Positions 10,475-19,244 of a stretch of DNA of 64,000 nt are shown piece after piece. Each line of letters begins with the position of its first letter. Positions within the stretch are counted from its first letter, which is position 1. Both the position numbers and the translations under genes were made by a program. The DNA lies in assembly GCA_963752345.1 (NCBI GenBank), contig CAVVYA010000023.1:1-64000 (forward strand), written 5' to 3'. The notes beneath the pieces are model-generated. The model ran no database searches. It was given only the letters and a program-made list of their open reading frames with translations, and had not been told where the DNA came from. The DNA comes from CAVVYA01 sp963752345 (lineage in GTDB: Bacteria > Pseudomonadota > Alphaproteobacteria > SMXQ01).

Positions 10475-10991
10475 AACGGTCCTCCGGCTTGAGGCCGAAC
10501 GGCATTTCGCGGCCGGTGAGCAGGGCCCAGGATGTCGGCGATATATTGCAGGGAGAGCAGGCCCATGCCTACCGGCACGGAAAGTAGGGAATCCACAAGC
10601 GGGCGCGCCACATGGAGCTTGTCAGATAGCCCCTCGTCGAAGGCGTCCTGCCACCAATAGAACGAATTCCACAGCACGATCAGGCAGAAGCCAAGCGCCA
10701 ACAGGGACGCGATCAGGGCCAGAGCGACGCGCGCCTTGTGCCCGACCAGCAGGGGCACAAGATCGACATTGACATGGCCCTTGGTCAGCAGCACGTAGGG
10801 CGCGCCGATGAAGGTGGCGGCGATCAGCGAGAAGGTGACGAACTCGGTCTGCCAGATCGAGGATCGCCCAGCACCTCACGCACGAAGATCATCTGGCAGA
10901 TGACCACCAGCGCCGCGAGGATGAGCAGAATGGCCGCCACTCCGCTCATCCGCGAGAGCAGACGCACCGCACCGAAGAAGCCGATCCATGT
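10471..10991 (-). CDS. matQ: TRAP transporter small permease MatQ (DctQ type), frameshifted
   Basis: A small four-helix TRAP subunit of about 170 aa. Visible hydrophobic segments include GVAAILLILAALVVICQMIF, a second helix before GAPYVLLTKGHVNVDLVPL (the DctQ signature region), VALALIASLLALGFCLIVLW and a last helix near SVPVGMGLLSLQYIADIL. One frame change near 10860 is explained by a CCC shortened to CC (expected GDPSIWQTEF). The start is unsure: the ATG at 10991 is out of frame with the first helix, so another indel is likely near it. It lies between matP and matM. Confidence 0.75.
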
Positions 10992-11004
10992 TCGGCGGGC
11001 CGGC

Positions 11005-12018
11005 CTATTGAACCGCCAAAGCCTTGTCGATCAGCGATTTTCCGCCAGGCACTTTCTCCGAGAAGGTCTTGTAGGAGGTCCGGCTGGCCAGGTCGCGCCA
11101 CATCTTGAACTGCGCGTCCGTCATGGTCGCGACCTTGACGTTGGCTTTTTTGAACGCCGCGACCATTTCCTCGTCGAGCTTCTTCGATTCGGCGTTGAAA
11201 TATTCCTCGGACTTCTTGCCCGCGGCCATCAGCGCCGCCTTTTGCTTGTCGTTCATCTTGTCGAACACGGCCTTGGAGATCAGCACCGGCTCATACATGA
11301 ACCACAGCGCGTTGTTGCCCGGCGCCGTGATGCACTGGAGTTGCTCGTAGAGCCGGAAGGAGACGAAGCTGCCGCTCGAGGTATCGGTCGCGTCGGCCAC
11401 CCCGGTCTGCAGCGCGTTGTAGACCTCGTTCGACGGCACCGACAGCAGCGAGGCGCCCGCGCCAGCCCACATCTCGGCGAAGGTGGCGCCCGCCGAGCGC
11501 ACCTTGAGGCCCTTGGCGTCCGTGGGCTCGACGATGCAGCTTTTCTTCGAACCGAAGGCGCCCGCGAGCCAGGCATCGGCCACCACCTTGATGCCGCCGT
11601 CTTCGATCACCTTCTTGATGTCCTGCATGAACGGCGAGCCGTTGAGGCGCTTGGCGCGCTCGTGGTTCTGCACCAGGCCCGGCATCAACGTGGCGCCGAA
11701 CTGCGGATGGCGGCCCGAGGCGTAATCGAGCGGCAACGCCGTCATGTCGATCTGGCCTTTGAGCATGGCGTCCCACTGGTCGAACGGCTTGACCAGGCTG
11801 GAGCCCGGAAAGATGCGGATCTCGACGCCGACCTTCGCGGCCGCCATGTCGCGCGCGATGATCTGCACCATCTCGTCGCGCACGTCGCCTTTGCCGCCGG
11901 GGAATTGGTGCGAGGCCTTGAGGCTCATCTGCTGGGCATTCGCCGCGCCGGTCGCGAGGCCGATCGCCGAAAACGCCAGAATGGTAGCGCCCGCAAGCGC
12001 CGTGTTGAGCTTTTGCAC
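11005..12018 (-). CDS. matP: TRAP transporter substrate-binding protein MatP (DctP type)
   Basis: Intact 337-aa periplasmic receptor of a TRAP transporter, expected to bind malonate. The GTG ending at 12018 is chosen because AGGGAG lies 7 bases upstream and it opens directly into a signal peptide (residues 1-26, ending GAANAQ). The region VEIRIFPGSSLVKPFDQWDAMLKGQIDM is the DctP core that precedes the conserved arginine contact, and KVRSAGATFAEMW and VPSNEVYNALQTGVADA follow. It is the first gene of matPQMAB, divergent from matR across a 175-base promoter region. Confidence 0.93.
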   Translation of the reverse strand: MQKLNTALAGATILAFSAIGLATGAANAQQMSLKASHQFPGGKGDVRDEMVQIIARDMAAAKVGVEIRIFPGSSLVKPFDQWDAMLKGQIDMTALPLDYASGRHPQFGATLMPGLVQNHERAKRLNGSPFMQDIKKVIEDGGIKVVADAWLAGAFGSKKSCIVEPTDAKGLKVRSAGATFAEMWAGAGASLLSVPSNEVYNALQTGVADATDTSSGSFVSFRLYEQLQCITAPGNNALWFMYEPVLISKAVFDKMNDKQKAALMAAGKKSEEYFNAESKKLDEEMVAAFKKANVKVATMTDAQFKMWRDLASRTSYKTFSEKVPGGKSLIDKALAVQ

Positions 12019-12152
12019 GATGGCACTCCCTGTTTTGAAGCGTTTGGGATTTTGCGATTTTTTAAGCAGCGCGGCTCTTGTCCCAGAGCGAGCCGGCAAA
12101 CGACAATTCCGTCTTGCCGTGAGGATTACACAGTTGCACGGTGAGTCAAGCT

Positions 12153-12166
12153 TCTCGTATACAATA
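12153..12166. promoter_or_regulatory. Candidate MatR operator
   Basis: TCTCGTA/TACAATA lies in the matP-matR intergenic region. It resembles the MatR site I recall for Rhizobium leguminosarum (TCTTGTA/TACACGA). A second partial copy, GCATACGAAGG, lies at 12178-12188 next to the matR start. Placement between the two divergent genes fits repression or autoregulation. Similarity is by eye. Confidence 0.6.
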
Positions 12167-12193
12167 GAAACGATCCTGCATACGAAGGTGTCT

Positions 12194-12865
12194 ATGAGCA
12201 AACCGCTGGGCAACATCTCCGCCGACCTGCGGGCGGCGATCGAAAACGACATCCTGACCGGCGCGATCGCACCTGACGCACGCCTGGACGAGGCCACGCT
12301 CGCCAAGCGTTTTGGCGTATCAAGAACGCCGATTCGCGAGGCTCTTCAGGCACTTGCCGCATCAGGTCTGATCGAGCTCCGGCCGCGCCGCGGCGCCGTG
12401 GTCAGCGCGCCCGATTTTCGCCGCCTGATCGAGATGTTCGAATTGATGGCCGAACTCGAGGCGCTGTGCGCGCGCCAGGCGGCGCGGCGCCTGCGCCCGG
12501 CCGACCGCGAGGCGCTTGCCGCGGCCCTCGAAGCCTGCCGCGCCGCCGTCACGCGGGGCGATACGGACTCCTATTATTACGAGAACGAGCGCTTTCATCA
12601 GGCGATCTACGCGGCGAGCCAGAACGGCTTCGTCGCCGAGCAGGCACTCGCCTTGCAGCGCCGCCTCGCGTCCTACCGCCGCCTGCAGTTGCGCGTGCGC
12701 AACCGGATGCTGACCTCCCTTGCCGAGCACGAGGCGATCATCGCGGCCATTTTGGCCGGCGATGAGGACCTCGCGAGTCAAAGGCTGCGCGGTCATGTCA
12801 TGGTGCAGAGCGAGCGGTTCGGCGATCTGCTCGCCGGATTGAGCGCACCCGGCGCCGCCGCCTAA
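12194..12865 (+). CDS. matR: GntR/FadR-family regulator MatR
   Basis: Intact 223-aa regulator. The N-terminal winged helix contains DEATLAKRFGVSRTPIREAL (about residues 32-52), and the C-terminal FCD all-helical domain contains the metal/ligand-type histidines (ERFHQAIY, LAEHEAIIAAI, RLRGHV). The ATG at 12194 is chosen because the upstream part of the open frame runs through the promoter and antisense matP. Its position, divergent from matPQMAB, matches the known MatR arrangement in rhizobia, where it controls malonate use. Confidence 0.92.
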   Translation: MSKPLGNISADLRAAIENDILTGAIAPDARLDEATLAKRFGVSRTPIREALQALAASGLIELRPRRGAVVSAPDFRRLIEMFELMAELEALCARQAARRLRPADREALAAALEACRAAVTRGDTDSYYYENERFHQAIYAASQNGFVAEQALALQRRLASYRRLQLRVRNRMLTSLAEHEAIIAAILAGDEDLASQRLRGHVMVQSERFGDLLAGLSAPGAAA

Positions 12866-12978
12866 CCTGTACGCAACGCAGCATTCGCGCTATCGCAGGC
12901 AACGGGCCGCTTGACGCACGGCCGGCTCTGGTGAGGATAGGCGCGCGAATAACGATAAAGATAACGGGAGCTGGGTCG

Positions 12979-13974
12979 ATGCGTGCGCTGGTCTGCGATC
13001 ATTGGTGTGACTACGACGAACTGACCGTGCAGGACATGCCCGAGCCGGCGCTGCGTCCCGGAACGGTGCGCATCCGCGTTGAGGCGGCCGGCGTCAGCTT
13101 CTCGACCCAGATCGTGGTCGCCGGCAAATATCAGCGCAAACCGCCGCTGCCGTTCGCGCCCGGTACCGACATCGCCGGTATCGTGCTGGAGGTGGCGAGC
13201 AATGTCACGGACATCGAACCGGGCATGCGCGTCTTCGCGCCAGTCGATTGGGGCGGCTCGGCCGAGCAGGTGGTGGTCGATGCCATTCATGTCATGCCGC
13301 TACCCGAACCGCTCGACCTGCACGCCTCGATCGCGCTCGCCGTGAGCTATCCGACGGCGGCCGGCGCGCTGATCTGGCGCGCCAAGGTGCAACCGGGCGA
13401 GTGGGTTCTGGTGCACGGCGCGGGCGGCGGCGTCGGACTGGCGGCGGTGGAAATCGCCCGGGCGCTGGGCGCCCGCGTCATCGCGCGCGCCGGCACGGCC
13501 AAGCACGCGATCCTGAAGGCGCGCGGCGCCGACATCGTGCTCGACAGCACGCTGCCGTTTCGCGACGAGGTGCTGCGCATCACGGGCAGCGGCGTGCAGG
13601 CGGTGCTCGATCCGCTCGGCGGAGCGGTGTTCGACGAGAGCCTGCGCTGCCTGGGCGACGGCGGCATGGTGGTGAGCATCGGCTATGTCACGGGCACGAT
13701 CCCGCAGGTCGGCGCCAATATCCTGATGCTGAAGAACATCAGCGTCGGCGGCTTCAACTGGGGCACCTATATCGGCTGGTCGCCCGGCGACAACCGCCAG
13801 TTCCACGCGCCGCGCGTGCGGGCGTTATGGACGCAACTCATCCGCTTCTGGCAGGCCGGCAAGATCGCGCCCACCGTGCATGCGCAATACCCCTTAAGCG
13901 AATTCCGCGCCGCGATGGCCGACGTGCGCGAGCGCCGCGCCATCGGCCGCGTCGTGCTGCTGCCCCAGAAATAG
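12979..13974 (+). CDS. Zinc-type alcohol dehydrogenase family / NADPH:quinone oxidoreductase
   Basis: Intact 331-aa MDR-superfamily reductase. The ATG at 12979 follows GGGAG. The N-terminal GroES-like fold contains PGTDIAGIVLEV. The Rossmann fold carries VLVHGAGGGVGLAAVEIARA, the AXXGXXG-type NADPH motif of quinone oxidoreductases. Catalytic zinc ligands of true alcohol dehydrogenases are absent, as in the QOR class. The ending IGRVVLLP is typical. It lies 113 bases downstream of matR on the same strand. A link to malonate metabolism is not evident. Confidence 0.9.
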   Translation: MRALVCDHWCDYDELTVQDMPEPALRPGTVRIRVEAAGVSFSTQIVVAGKYQRKPPLPFAPGTDIAGIVLEVASNVTDIEPGMRVFAPVDWGGSAEQVVVDAIHVMPLPEPLDLHASIALAVSYPTAAGALIWRAKVQPGEWVLVHGAGGGVGLAAVEIARALGARVIARAGTAKHAILKARGADIVLDSTLPFRDEVLRITGSGVQAVLDPLGGAVFDESLRCLGDGGMVVSIGYVTGTIPQVGANILMLKNISVGGFNWGTYIGWSPGDNRQFHAPRVRALWTQLIRFWQAGKIAPTVHAQYPLSEFRAAMADVRERRAIGRVVLLPQK

Positions 13975-14031
13975 TTTCCGCGCGAGCTGATCCGATGAGC
14001 AGGCGTCACTGAGCGGCCTCTTGACGCCAGA

Positions 14032-14865
14032 CTAGTGGGCGATGAGCAGCGGCACCGGCGCCGTGTGCAGGACCTCGCGGGTCACACCGCCGAGCAGGAT
14101 CTCGCGCAGGCGGGAATGGCCATAGCCGCCCATGACGATGAGGTCGGCGTTGGTACGCCGCGCTTCGCCCACGATGGTGGCGCCGGCCTCGCGGCTACTG
14201 CCGACCACATGATGAAGCGCCGCATTGATGCCGTGGTGCTTGAGATGAGAGACCGCGTCCTGGCCGAGCAACGCCCGATCCTCGACCGGCGGTTCGTCGT
14301 CGACCACCACCACGGTGACGGACCGGGCCGCATGGATGTAGGGCATGGCTTCCGCCATGGCGCGCGCCGCCTCGCGGCTGCCATTCCACGCGATCAGGAT
14401 ATGCTCGAAGCTGTGCCGGTGCCCCTCGCCGTCGGGCAACAACATGAGATGGCGCCCACTGCCGAACAAGACGGCTTCGACCATGCGCTCCGGTTCGCTC
14501 GGCGCGCCATTGGGGCGAATGCCGACAAATTCGTCGGCCGAACGCGCCTCACGGGTGGCGATGTCGGGCAGGGTGTCGCTGAACACGTCGAACCGGCGGA
14601 GTTCGACGGGAAATTGCAGCCGGCTCAGTTTTCGCGCCAAGGCGGCTTCCGTCTTGTCGCCGGCCCTGCGCGCCATCTCGAGCAACTCGACCGTGTGGAT
14701 GGCGGCAAGGTCCTCGCCCTCGCTGGGAATGATCAGCGGCAGGATATTGAAGTAGAGCGCGATCACGTGGCTTTCGAAGCGCGTGGCGATGGTTTTGACC
14801 GCCGCCAAACGGACCTCGTCGCCAGCGCCGCCGTCGAGACGGACTATCACATCCTTGATCATCAT
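14032..14865 (-). CDS. Universal stress protein, tandem UspA domains
   Basis: Intact protein of about 277 aa with two Usp domains. The first is degenerate. The second contains HILIAWNGSREAARAMAEAM and ends with the ATP-binding signature GGYGHSRLREILLGGVTREVL (G-x2-G-x9-G-[ST]) and PVPLLIAH. Of two adjacent in-frame ATG codons (14865 and 14862) following CGGAGA, the first is taken. Cytoplasmic; role in stress survival by family. It is a single gene between qor-like and TctC genes, convergent with the former. Confidence 0.92.
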   Translation of the reverse strand: MMIKDVIVRLDGGAGDEVRLAAVKTIATRFESHVIALYFNILPLIIPSEGEDLAAIHTVELLEMARRAGDKTEAALARKLSRLQFPVELRRFDVFSDTLPDIATREARSADEFVGIRPNGAPSEPERMVEAVLFGSGRHLMLLPDGEGHRHSFEHILIAWNGSREAARAMAEAMPYIHAARSVTVVVVDDEPPVEDRALLGQDAVSHLKHHGINAALHHVVGSSREAGATIVGEARRTNADLIVMGGYGHSRLREILLGGVTREVLHTAPVPLLIAH

Positions 14866-15046
14866 CGGGTTCTCCGGCCGTAGCCTGGGCATGTCCCGAG
14901 CATGCACGGCCACGACTGGCTGTCATTGACGGCAATCAAGGGCGAGGCTTGACGGCGCTGAGCGGTCGGCTATCGTTGGCAAAACGCGGGGCCATGCCCG
15001 CGAACAGGCGCACGCTCGAAAGGTGCGCGATACAGGGAGGACGGCG

Positions 15047-16111
15047 ATGGGTATCAGGGGACATGCGCGCCTGCGCATCGGACTTGCGGTCGTGCTCGTC
15101 GCGGCCGGCCTGGCCGGTGGGGCGCAGGCTCAGTCCGTCGAGCAATTCTATGCCGGCCGCTCGATCGACCTTTACGTCGGCGCCGGTGCCGGCGGCGGCT
15201 ACGACCTCTATGCCCGCCTGCTGGCGCGCCACATGGGCAGCCACATGCCGGGCAATGCCAGCTTCGTGGTCAAGAACATGCAGGGCGCGGCCGGCTTGAA
15301 GTCCGCCAACAACCTGTGGTCGATCGCGCCGAAGGACGGCTCGGCGATCGGACTCATCATGTACACTCTGACGATCAATCAGCTCGCCGGCGGCCGCAAC
15401 GTCGAATTCGACATGCGCCAGTTCCGCTGGATCGGCAGCATGAACACGGTTTCGACCGTCTGCGCCTTCACCGCCAAGGCCGGCGTCAAGTCGGTCGACG
15501 ATCTGCTCGGCCGGGAAATCGTCATCGGCGCGGCGACCGGCGGCGGCTCGACGGCGATCTTCCCGCAGCTGCTCAACCGGCTGGTCGGCACCAAGTTCAA
15601 GGTCATCAAGGGCTACGACGCGACATCGGGCGTGACGCTCGCCATGGAGAAGGGCGAGGTCGACGGCTTGTGCGGCTGGGGCTGGGATGTCGCCGCGAGT
15701 CAGGCGAGCCAGCAATTCGCCAACAAGACCTTCGTGCCCTGGCTCAACGTCGCGGTATCGCGCCATCCCGGACTCGATGCCCAGGGCGTGCCCTTCGTCA
15801 TGGATCTGGTGAAGGACGGCGAGAACAAGCAGATTCTCGAGATGGTGCTGAGCCCGCAATATTACGGCCGGCCCTATGCCGCACCGCCGGGCATCCCCGA
15901 CGACCGGCTGGCGGCGCTGCGCAAGGCTTTCGCCGCGACCATGGCGGACGCCAAGCTGCTGGAAGAGGCCGACAAGGCGCAGATCGAGATCCAGTATCTC
16001 GAACCGGAGAAAATCGAGGCAGAAATCGCCAAGAGCTTCGCCGCGCCCGAGGCGGTCAAAAAGCGCGCCATCGAGGAACTGACCAGCGCCGGATGGAGCG
16101 GGTTGAACTGA
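15047..16111 (+). CDS. TctC/Bug-family periplasmic binding protein (copy 2)
   Basis: Intact 354-aa binding protein. The ATG at 15047 follows AGGGAGG. The signal peptide ends GGAQAQ, then SVEQFYAGRSIDLYVGAGA and the loop GGGYDLYARLLARHM. The usual NMPGAGSL is NMQGAAGL here, and the next motif is NNLWSIAPKDGS. The C-terminus has RPYAAPPGIPDDRLAALRKAF. It stands alone, divergent from the universal stress gene, with no membrane partner nearby. Ligand unknown. Confidence 0.92.
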   Translation: MGIRGHARLRIGLAVVLVAAGLAGGAQAQSVEQFYAGRSIDLYVGAGAGGGYDLYARLLARHMGSHMPGNASFVVKNMQGAAGLKSANNLWSIAPKDGSAIGLIMYTLTINQLAGGRNVEFDMRQFRWIGSMNTVSTVCAFTAKAGVKSVDDLLGREIVIGAATGGGSTAIFPQLLNRLVGTKFKVIKGYDATSGVTLAMEKGEVDGLCGWGWDVAASQASQQFANKTFVPWLNVAVSRHPGLDAQGVPFVMDLVKDGENKQILEMVLSPQYYGRPYAAPPGIPDDRLAALRKAFAATMADAKLLEEADKAQIEIQYLEPEKIEAEIAKSFAAPEAVKKRAIEELTSAGWSGLN

Positions 16112-16169
16112 TAGCGTGGGTCGTCATGACGCCGCGCGCGCACGCCTGCATGGGTCGTCGATCGCGCGG

Positions 16170-16935
16170 TCATTTCCATTTGCCTTCGAGCAGCGGCTCG
16201 CGCGCGATCTCGCGCGGCAGCTTGAGATCCTTGAACACGTCCGCCGTGTGCTCGGTCTCCTTGTCGCGGCTCGAACGCGATGCCGAGCTCCGCCTCGGCA
16301 TTCTCCTCGGCGCCGATCAGCACGAGTTCGGCCCCTTCGTAATCGAGGAACTCCGGCGGATCGACGGCTGAGAATTTTCGCCCGGCGAATTTCTCCCGGA
16401 GCTTGTTCGGAAAGCGCGCCTCACGGTCGGGATCGAGCCCGGCCGCCGGCGGACTGCCGCTCTCCGGATTCTTCACCGCGATGATATAGCTCGCTTCGCG
16501 CCTGATATTGAGCTCGCGTTCGGCCGGCCCCTCGACCTCGGGCAGCTCCAACGCATAAGCGAGATGGGTGTGGTTGCCGTGCCGCACCAGGGCGTAGATG
16601 CCTTCCGCCGCGGGACGCACCGGCGCCACATGGCGCTCGCCGCGCGTCTTGGTCTCATAAAACTTCTCGCCGAGTTCCCTGTTGAGCGCCTCGCGGTCCC
16701 GGAAGACGCGCCATACAAAAGCCCAAAAACGATCGTGTTCTTTTGGATCGGGCAGCTTTTTGCGGCCGACCACGATGAGGCGATAGAGATGGCGCCGCGC
16801 CGGTTTCAGGAGGATGAACAGCCGCTCCACGTCGCGCAGGCCATCCACCGCATCCGCCTCGACCCGCGGCCGATAGAGAAAATAGATATCGCCGCGCTCG
16901 AGCACGGGCTGTTCATGGGACTTCACCTGCGCCAT
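16170..16935 (-). CDS. Conserved hypothetical protein (GDIYFLYRPRV type), one frameshift
   Basis: About 255 aa; start MAQVKSHEQP. The N-terminal block LERGDIYFLYRPRVE, then RLIVVGRKKLPD, FYETKTRGERH, IYALVRHGNHTHLAYALELP and ASYIIAVKNPE are features I associate with a widespread uncharacterised bacterial family. No catalytic signature is recognised and there is no signal peptide. A frame change near 16265 restores the C-terminus, which ends REPLLEGKWK at a stop at 16170. It is convergent with TctC copy 2 and divergent from the lipoprotein gene. Function unknown. Confidence 0.72.
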
Positions 16936-17051
16936 GGCGCATCGTGGCACGGATCGGCGGTACGGCATTGATATCGATCAGGAGCCAGAACGAACCGGAA
17001 CTTACCCGTGACTGGCCTGTTACCTAAAATCCCCCACGCGAGGTTGACCTG

Positions 17052-17783
17052 ATGGAAGACCGTTCGAGGTTCAGGATGCCGCAAGCCGCAACGATCAAGG
17101 CGTGGATGATTGGCGCGGCCATGGCGATAAATCTGGCCGGCTGCGCCGTCAATCGCTCCGTGGTCGATGTATCCGTGCTGCCGGCCCACGCCACCGAGGC
17201 GAAACAGGTCGTCACCATCATCGAGATCCGCGACCTGCGCCAGTTCACGGCGGATCCCGACGATCCGGCGATGCCGTCGCTCGCCAGCGAAACGGACGCG
17301 CACGACCCCGCGGTGAAGGCGCGCAGCGTGGGCCGCAAACGCACCAGTTACGGCACGCACGCCGGCGACCTGCTGCTGCCGCAAGGCAAGACCGTCACCG
17401 ACCTGGTGCGCAATGCCGCGACGACTGCGCTGCGCGAGAAGGGCTACGTGGTGGTCGACGACCCGTCGCTGCCCGGTGTCGTGCCGCTGTCGATCGACAT
17501 CGAGCAGTTCTGGGCGTGGTTCACGCCCGGCCTGCTGCATGTCACCGTCGAATTCGATTCTCGCCTGCGCATCTACGGCGGCAATATGCACGATGACGCA
17601 CCGGCGGTGGTGCGCGGGCGCGCCCGGGTCGCCGACATCGTCGCCTCCGACGCGACATATGCGCGGGCCGTCCAGCGCGGCCTGGACGATCTGATGCTCG
17701 GCATGAAGGCAGAGTTCGAGCCGGCCGGCGGAGCGCGCAATCTGGCGACGACCGCGCCGGAACCGATCGCGCCGCTGCAATGA
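17052..17783 (+). CDS. YajG-like lipoprotein
   Basis: Intact 243-aa lipoprotein. A hydrophobic N-terminal stretch ends in the lipobox LAGC (cysteine near residue 34), so lipidation and outer-membrane anchoring are expected. The mature part resembles the YajG family: VVTIIEIRDLR early, then a TVTDLVRNAATTALREKGY block, then SIDIEQFWAWFTPG. A shorter start at the Met of MPQAATIKAWM is possible and would give a more usual signal length. Function of the family is unknown. Confidence 0.75.
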   Translation: MEDRSRFRMPQAATIKAWMIGAAMAINLAGCAVNRSVVDVSVLPAHATEAKQVVTIIEIRDLRQFTADPDDPAMPSLASETDAHDPAVKARSVGRKRTSYGTHAGDLLLPQGKTVTDLVRNAATTALREKGYVVVDDPSLPGVVPLSIDIEQFWAWFTPGLLHVTVEFDSRLRIYGGNMHDDAPAVVRGRARVADIVASDATYARAVQRGLDDLMLGMKAEFEPAGGARNLATTAPEPIAPLQ

Positions 17784-17865
17784 TGGGCCGTCATCGAGCG
17801 TGGCCCGGAGCGGCGGCGAATGCCCCACGAGCCGGAGCTCGCGGGGATGCAGGTCAAATCGGTGT

Positions 17866-18258
17866 TTACTTCACCGGGCGCGCGGCGAGCGCCTGGACTT
17901 CGCACAGCAGCTTGGGGTTGGCCAAGCCGGAGATATAGAGCTTGGTGCAGGCCGGGCGGGCGACCGGGCCGAGCCATTTCATGCGCGCCTTGTCGAAGCC
18001 GGCATTGTCGTCGCGGTTGACCAGATAGACGGTGACCTCGAACAGATCCGTCATGTCCATGCCCGCTTCCTTGACCACGTCCGCGAGATTGCGCCAGGCG
18101 ATCTCGGCCTGCGCCTCGATGCCGTCGGGGATCGAGCCGTCCGTATCGCGGCCGACCTGACCGGCGATGGCAAGCCAGCGCAACGGACCGACCGCCTCCA
18201 CGCCGTGCGTGTAGGAGGCATTGGCCATGATCGATTTCGGATTGTGATATTTGTGCAT
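17866..18258 (-). CDS. Rid-family (YjgF/UK114) protein
   Basis: Intact 130-aa Rid protein, starting MHKYHNPKSIM. The frame is open far upstream, but the ATG ending at 18258 is supported by AGGAAAG and by normal family length. Motifs include WLAIAGQVGRD, DMTDLFEVTVYLVNRDD and RPACTKLYISGLANPKLLCEVQALA. RidA proteins hydrolyse reactive enamines and imines from PLP-enzyme chemistry; some Rid clades belong to specific catabolic pathways. It lies 31 bases downstream of the deacetylase gene and is probably co-transcribed with it. Confidence 0.9.
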   Translation of the reverse strand: MHKYHNPKSIMANASYTHGVEAVGPLRWLAIAGQVGRDTDGSIPDGIEAQAEIAWRNLADVVKEAGMDMTDLFEVTVYLVNRDDNAGFDKARMKWLGPVARPACTKLYISGLANPKLLCEVQALAARPVK

Positions 18259-18289
18259 AGGAACTTTCCTCGGTGACGATGCGGCGCGG

Positions 18290-19152
18290 TTACTTCCGCG
18301 CCGATTTATAATGGGCGACGATCTCGCTGCCCGTGGCGAACCAGACATCCTCGTGGCGGCAGATATATTCGAGGCCGCGGTCGAGCGAATCGATGCGGTG
18401 GGGCACGCCGGTGATATAGGGATGCAGCGACAGCGGCATGACGCGGCCGGAGTTCCGCGCCCTCGCGGTAGAGCACGTCGAACGTGTCGGTCATCATCTT
18501 GGTGAAGACTTCCGGCGGATAGGCGAGATGCTCGGCGGTCTTGTCGCCCATGTCGTGGCCATAGGGAATCGACACCAGCGTCTTGGGTGAGGTTTCCAAG
18601 CACGTAGGGCTGATCGTCGATCGTCCAGTCGCCGATATAGTCGATGCCGGCCTCGCTCAACAGATCGACGGTATTCCAGCTTTCCTGCAGGCCAGGGCCA
18701 AGCCAGCCTTTCGGGCGCTTGCCCGTCGCCGTCTCGATGCGGTCCAGCGTGCGCTTGATCAACGCGCGCTCTTCCTCGATCGATTTGGTTTCGCTGAGCC
18801 GGCGCGTGTTGCTTTCGCCATGGCCCATCCATTCCCAACCCAGCCGCTGGCCTTCCTCGATCACCGCGGGCGCGGCGTCGCACACCTCGCTGTTGAGCGC
18901 GACGGTGGCGCGGATGCCGTAGCGCTCCAGCACCTTCATGATGCGGAACACGCCGACGCGGTTGCCGTATTCGCGCTTGGCCCACGAGAACACGTTCGGG
19001 ATATTCGGCCCGTCCGGCATCTTTTCGTTGAGCGCGAAGGTTTCGATGTTGGGGATCACCCAGAACGCCAGGCGCTTGCCGTTCGGCCATTCGAGCTTCG
19101 GGCGGTGGATGATCGGGCTATAGGGAAACGGACCGGTGCGGCCGGGCTGCAT
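18290..19152 (-). CDS. Polysaccharide deacetylase-family protein (PuuE-like), frameshifted
   Basis: About 287 aa. NodB-fold metal-dependent deacetylase or amidohydrolase of the type that includes PuuE allantoinases. Motifs: VALNSEVCDAAPAVIEEGQR, GWEWMGHGESNTRRL, GWLGPGLQESWNTVDLL and the C-terminal PLSLHPYITGVPHRID with the last metal/catalytic histidine. Frame changes are needed near 18595 and 18455. The following Rid gene supports a role in degradation of a nitrogen compound, though this is inference from context. A strong hairpin upstream separates it from TctC copy 3. Confidence 0.85.
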
Positions 19153-19180
19153 GCAAACCTCGCGGAAGATGGACAGAAAT

Positions 19181-19209
19181 TCTCCGGCCGCGACGGCCGC
19201 GGCCGGAGA
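19181..19209 (-). terminator. Perfect 12-bp GC-rich hairpin between TctC copy 3 and the deacetylase gene
   Basis: TCTCCGGCCGCG pairs exactly with CGCGGCCGGAGA around a 5-base loop, 35 bases past the TctC stop and 28 bases before the deacetylase start. On the minus strand it is followed by ATTTCT. It may terminate the TctC transcript, or attenuate read-through into the deacetylase-Rid genes. Confidence 0.6.
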
Positions 19210-19244
19210 CAGTGTACGAACAAATCAACGGCGGATCGAATCGC

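Noticed and set aside
17866..19152. Apparent deacetylase-Rid fusion
   Set aside because: Frame changes in the deacetylase gene create the join; the Rid part has its own start, ribosome site and normal length.
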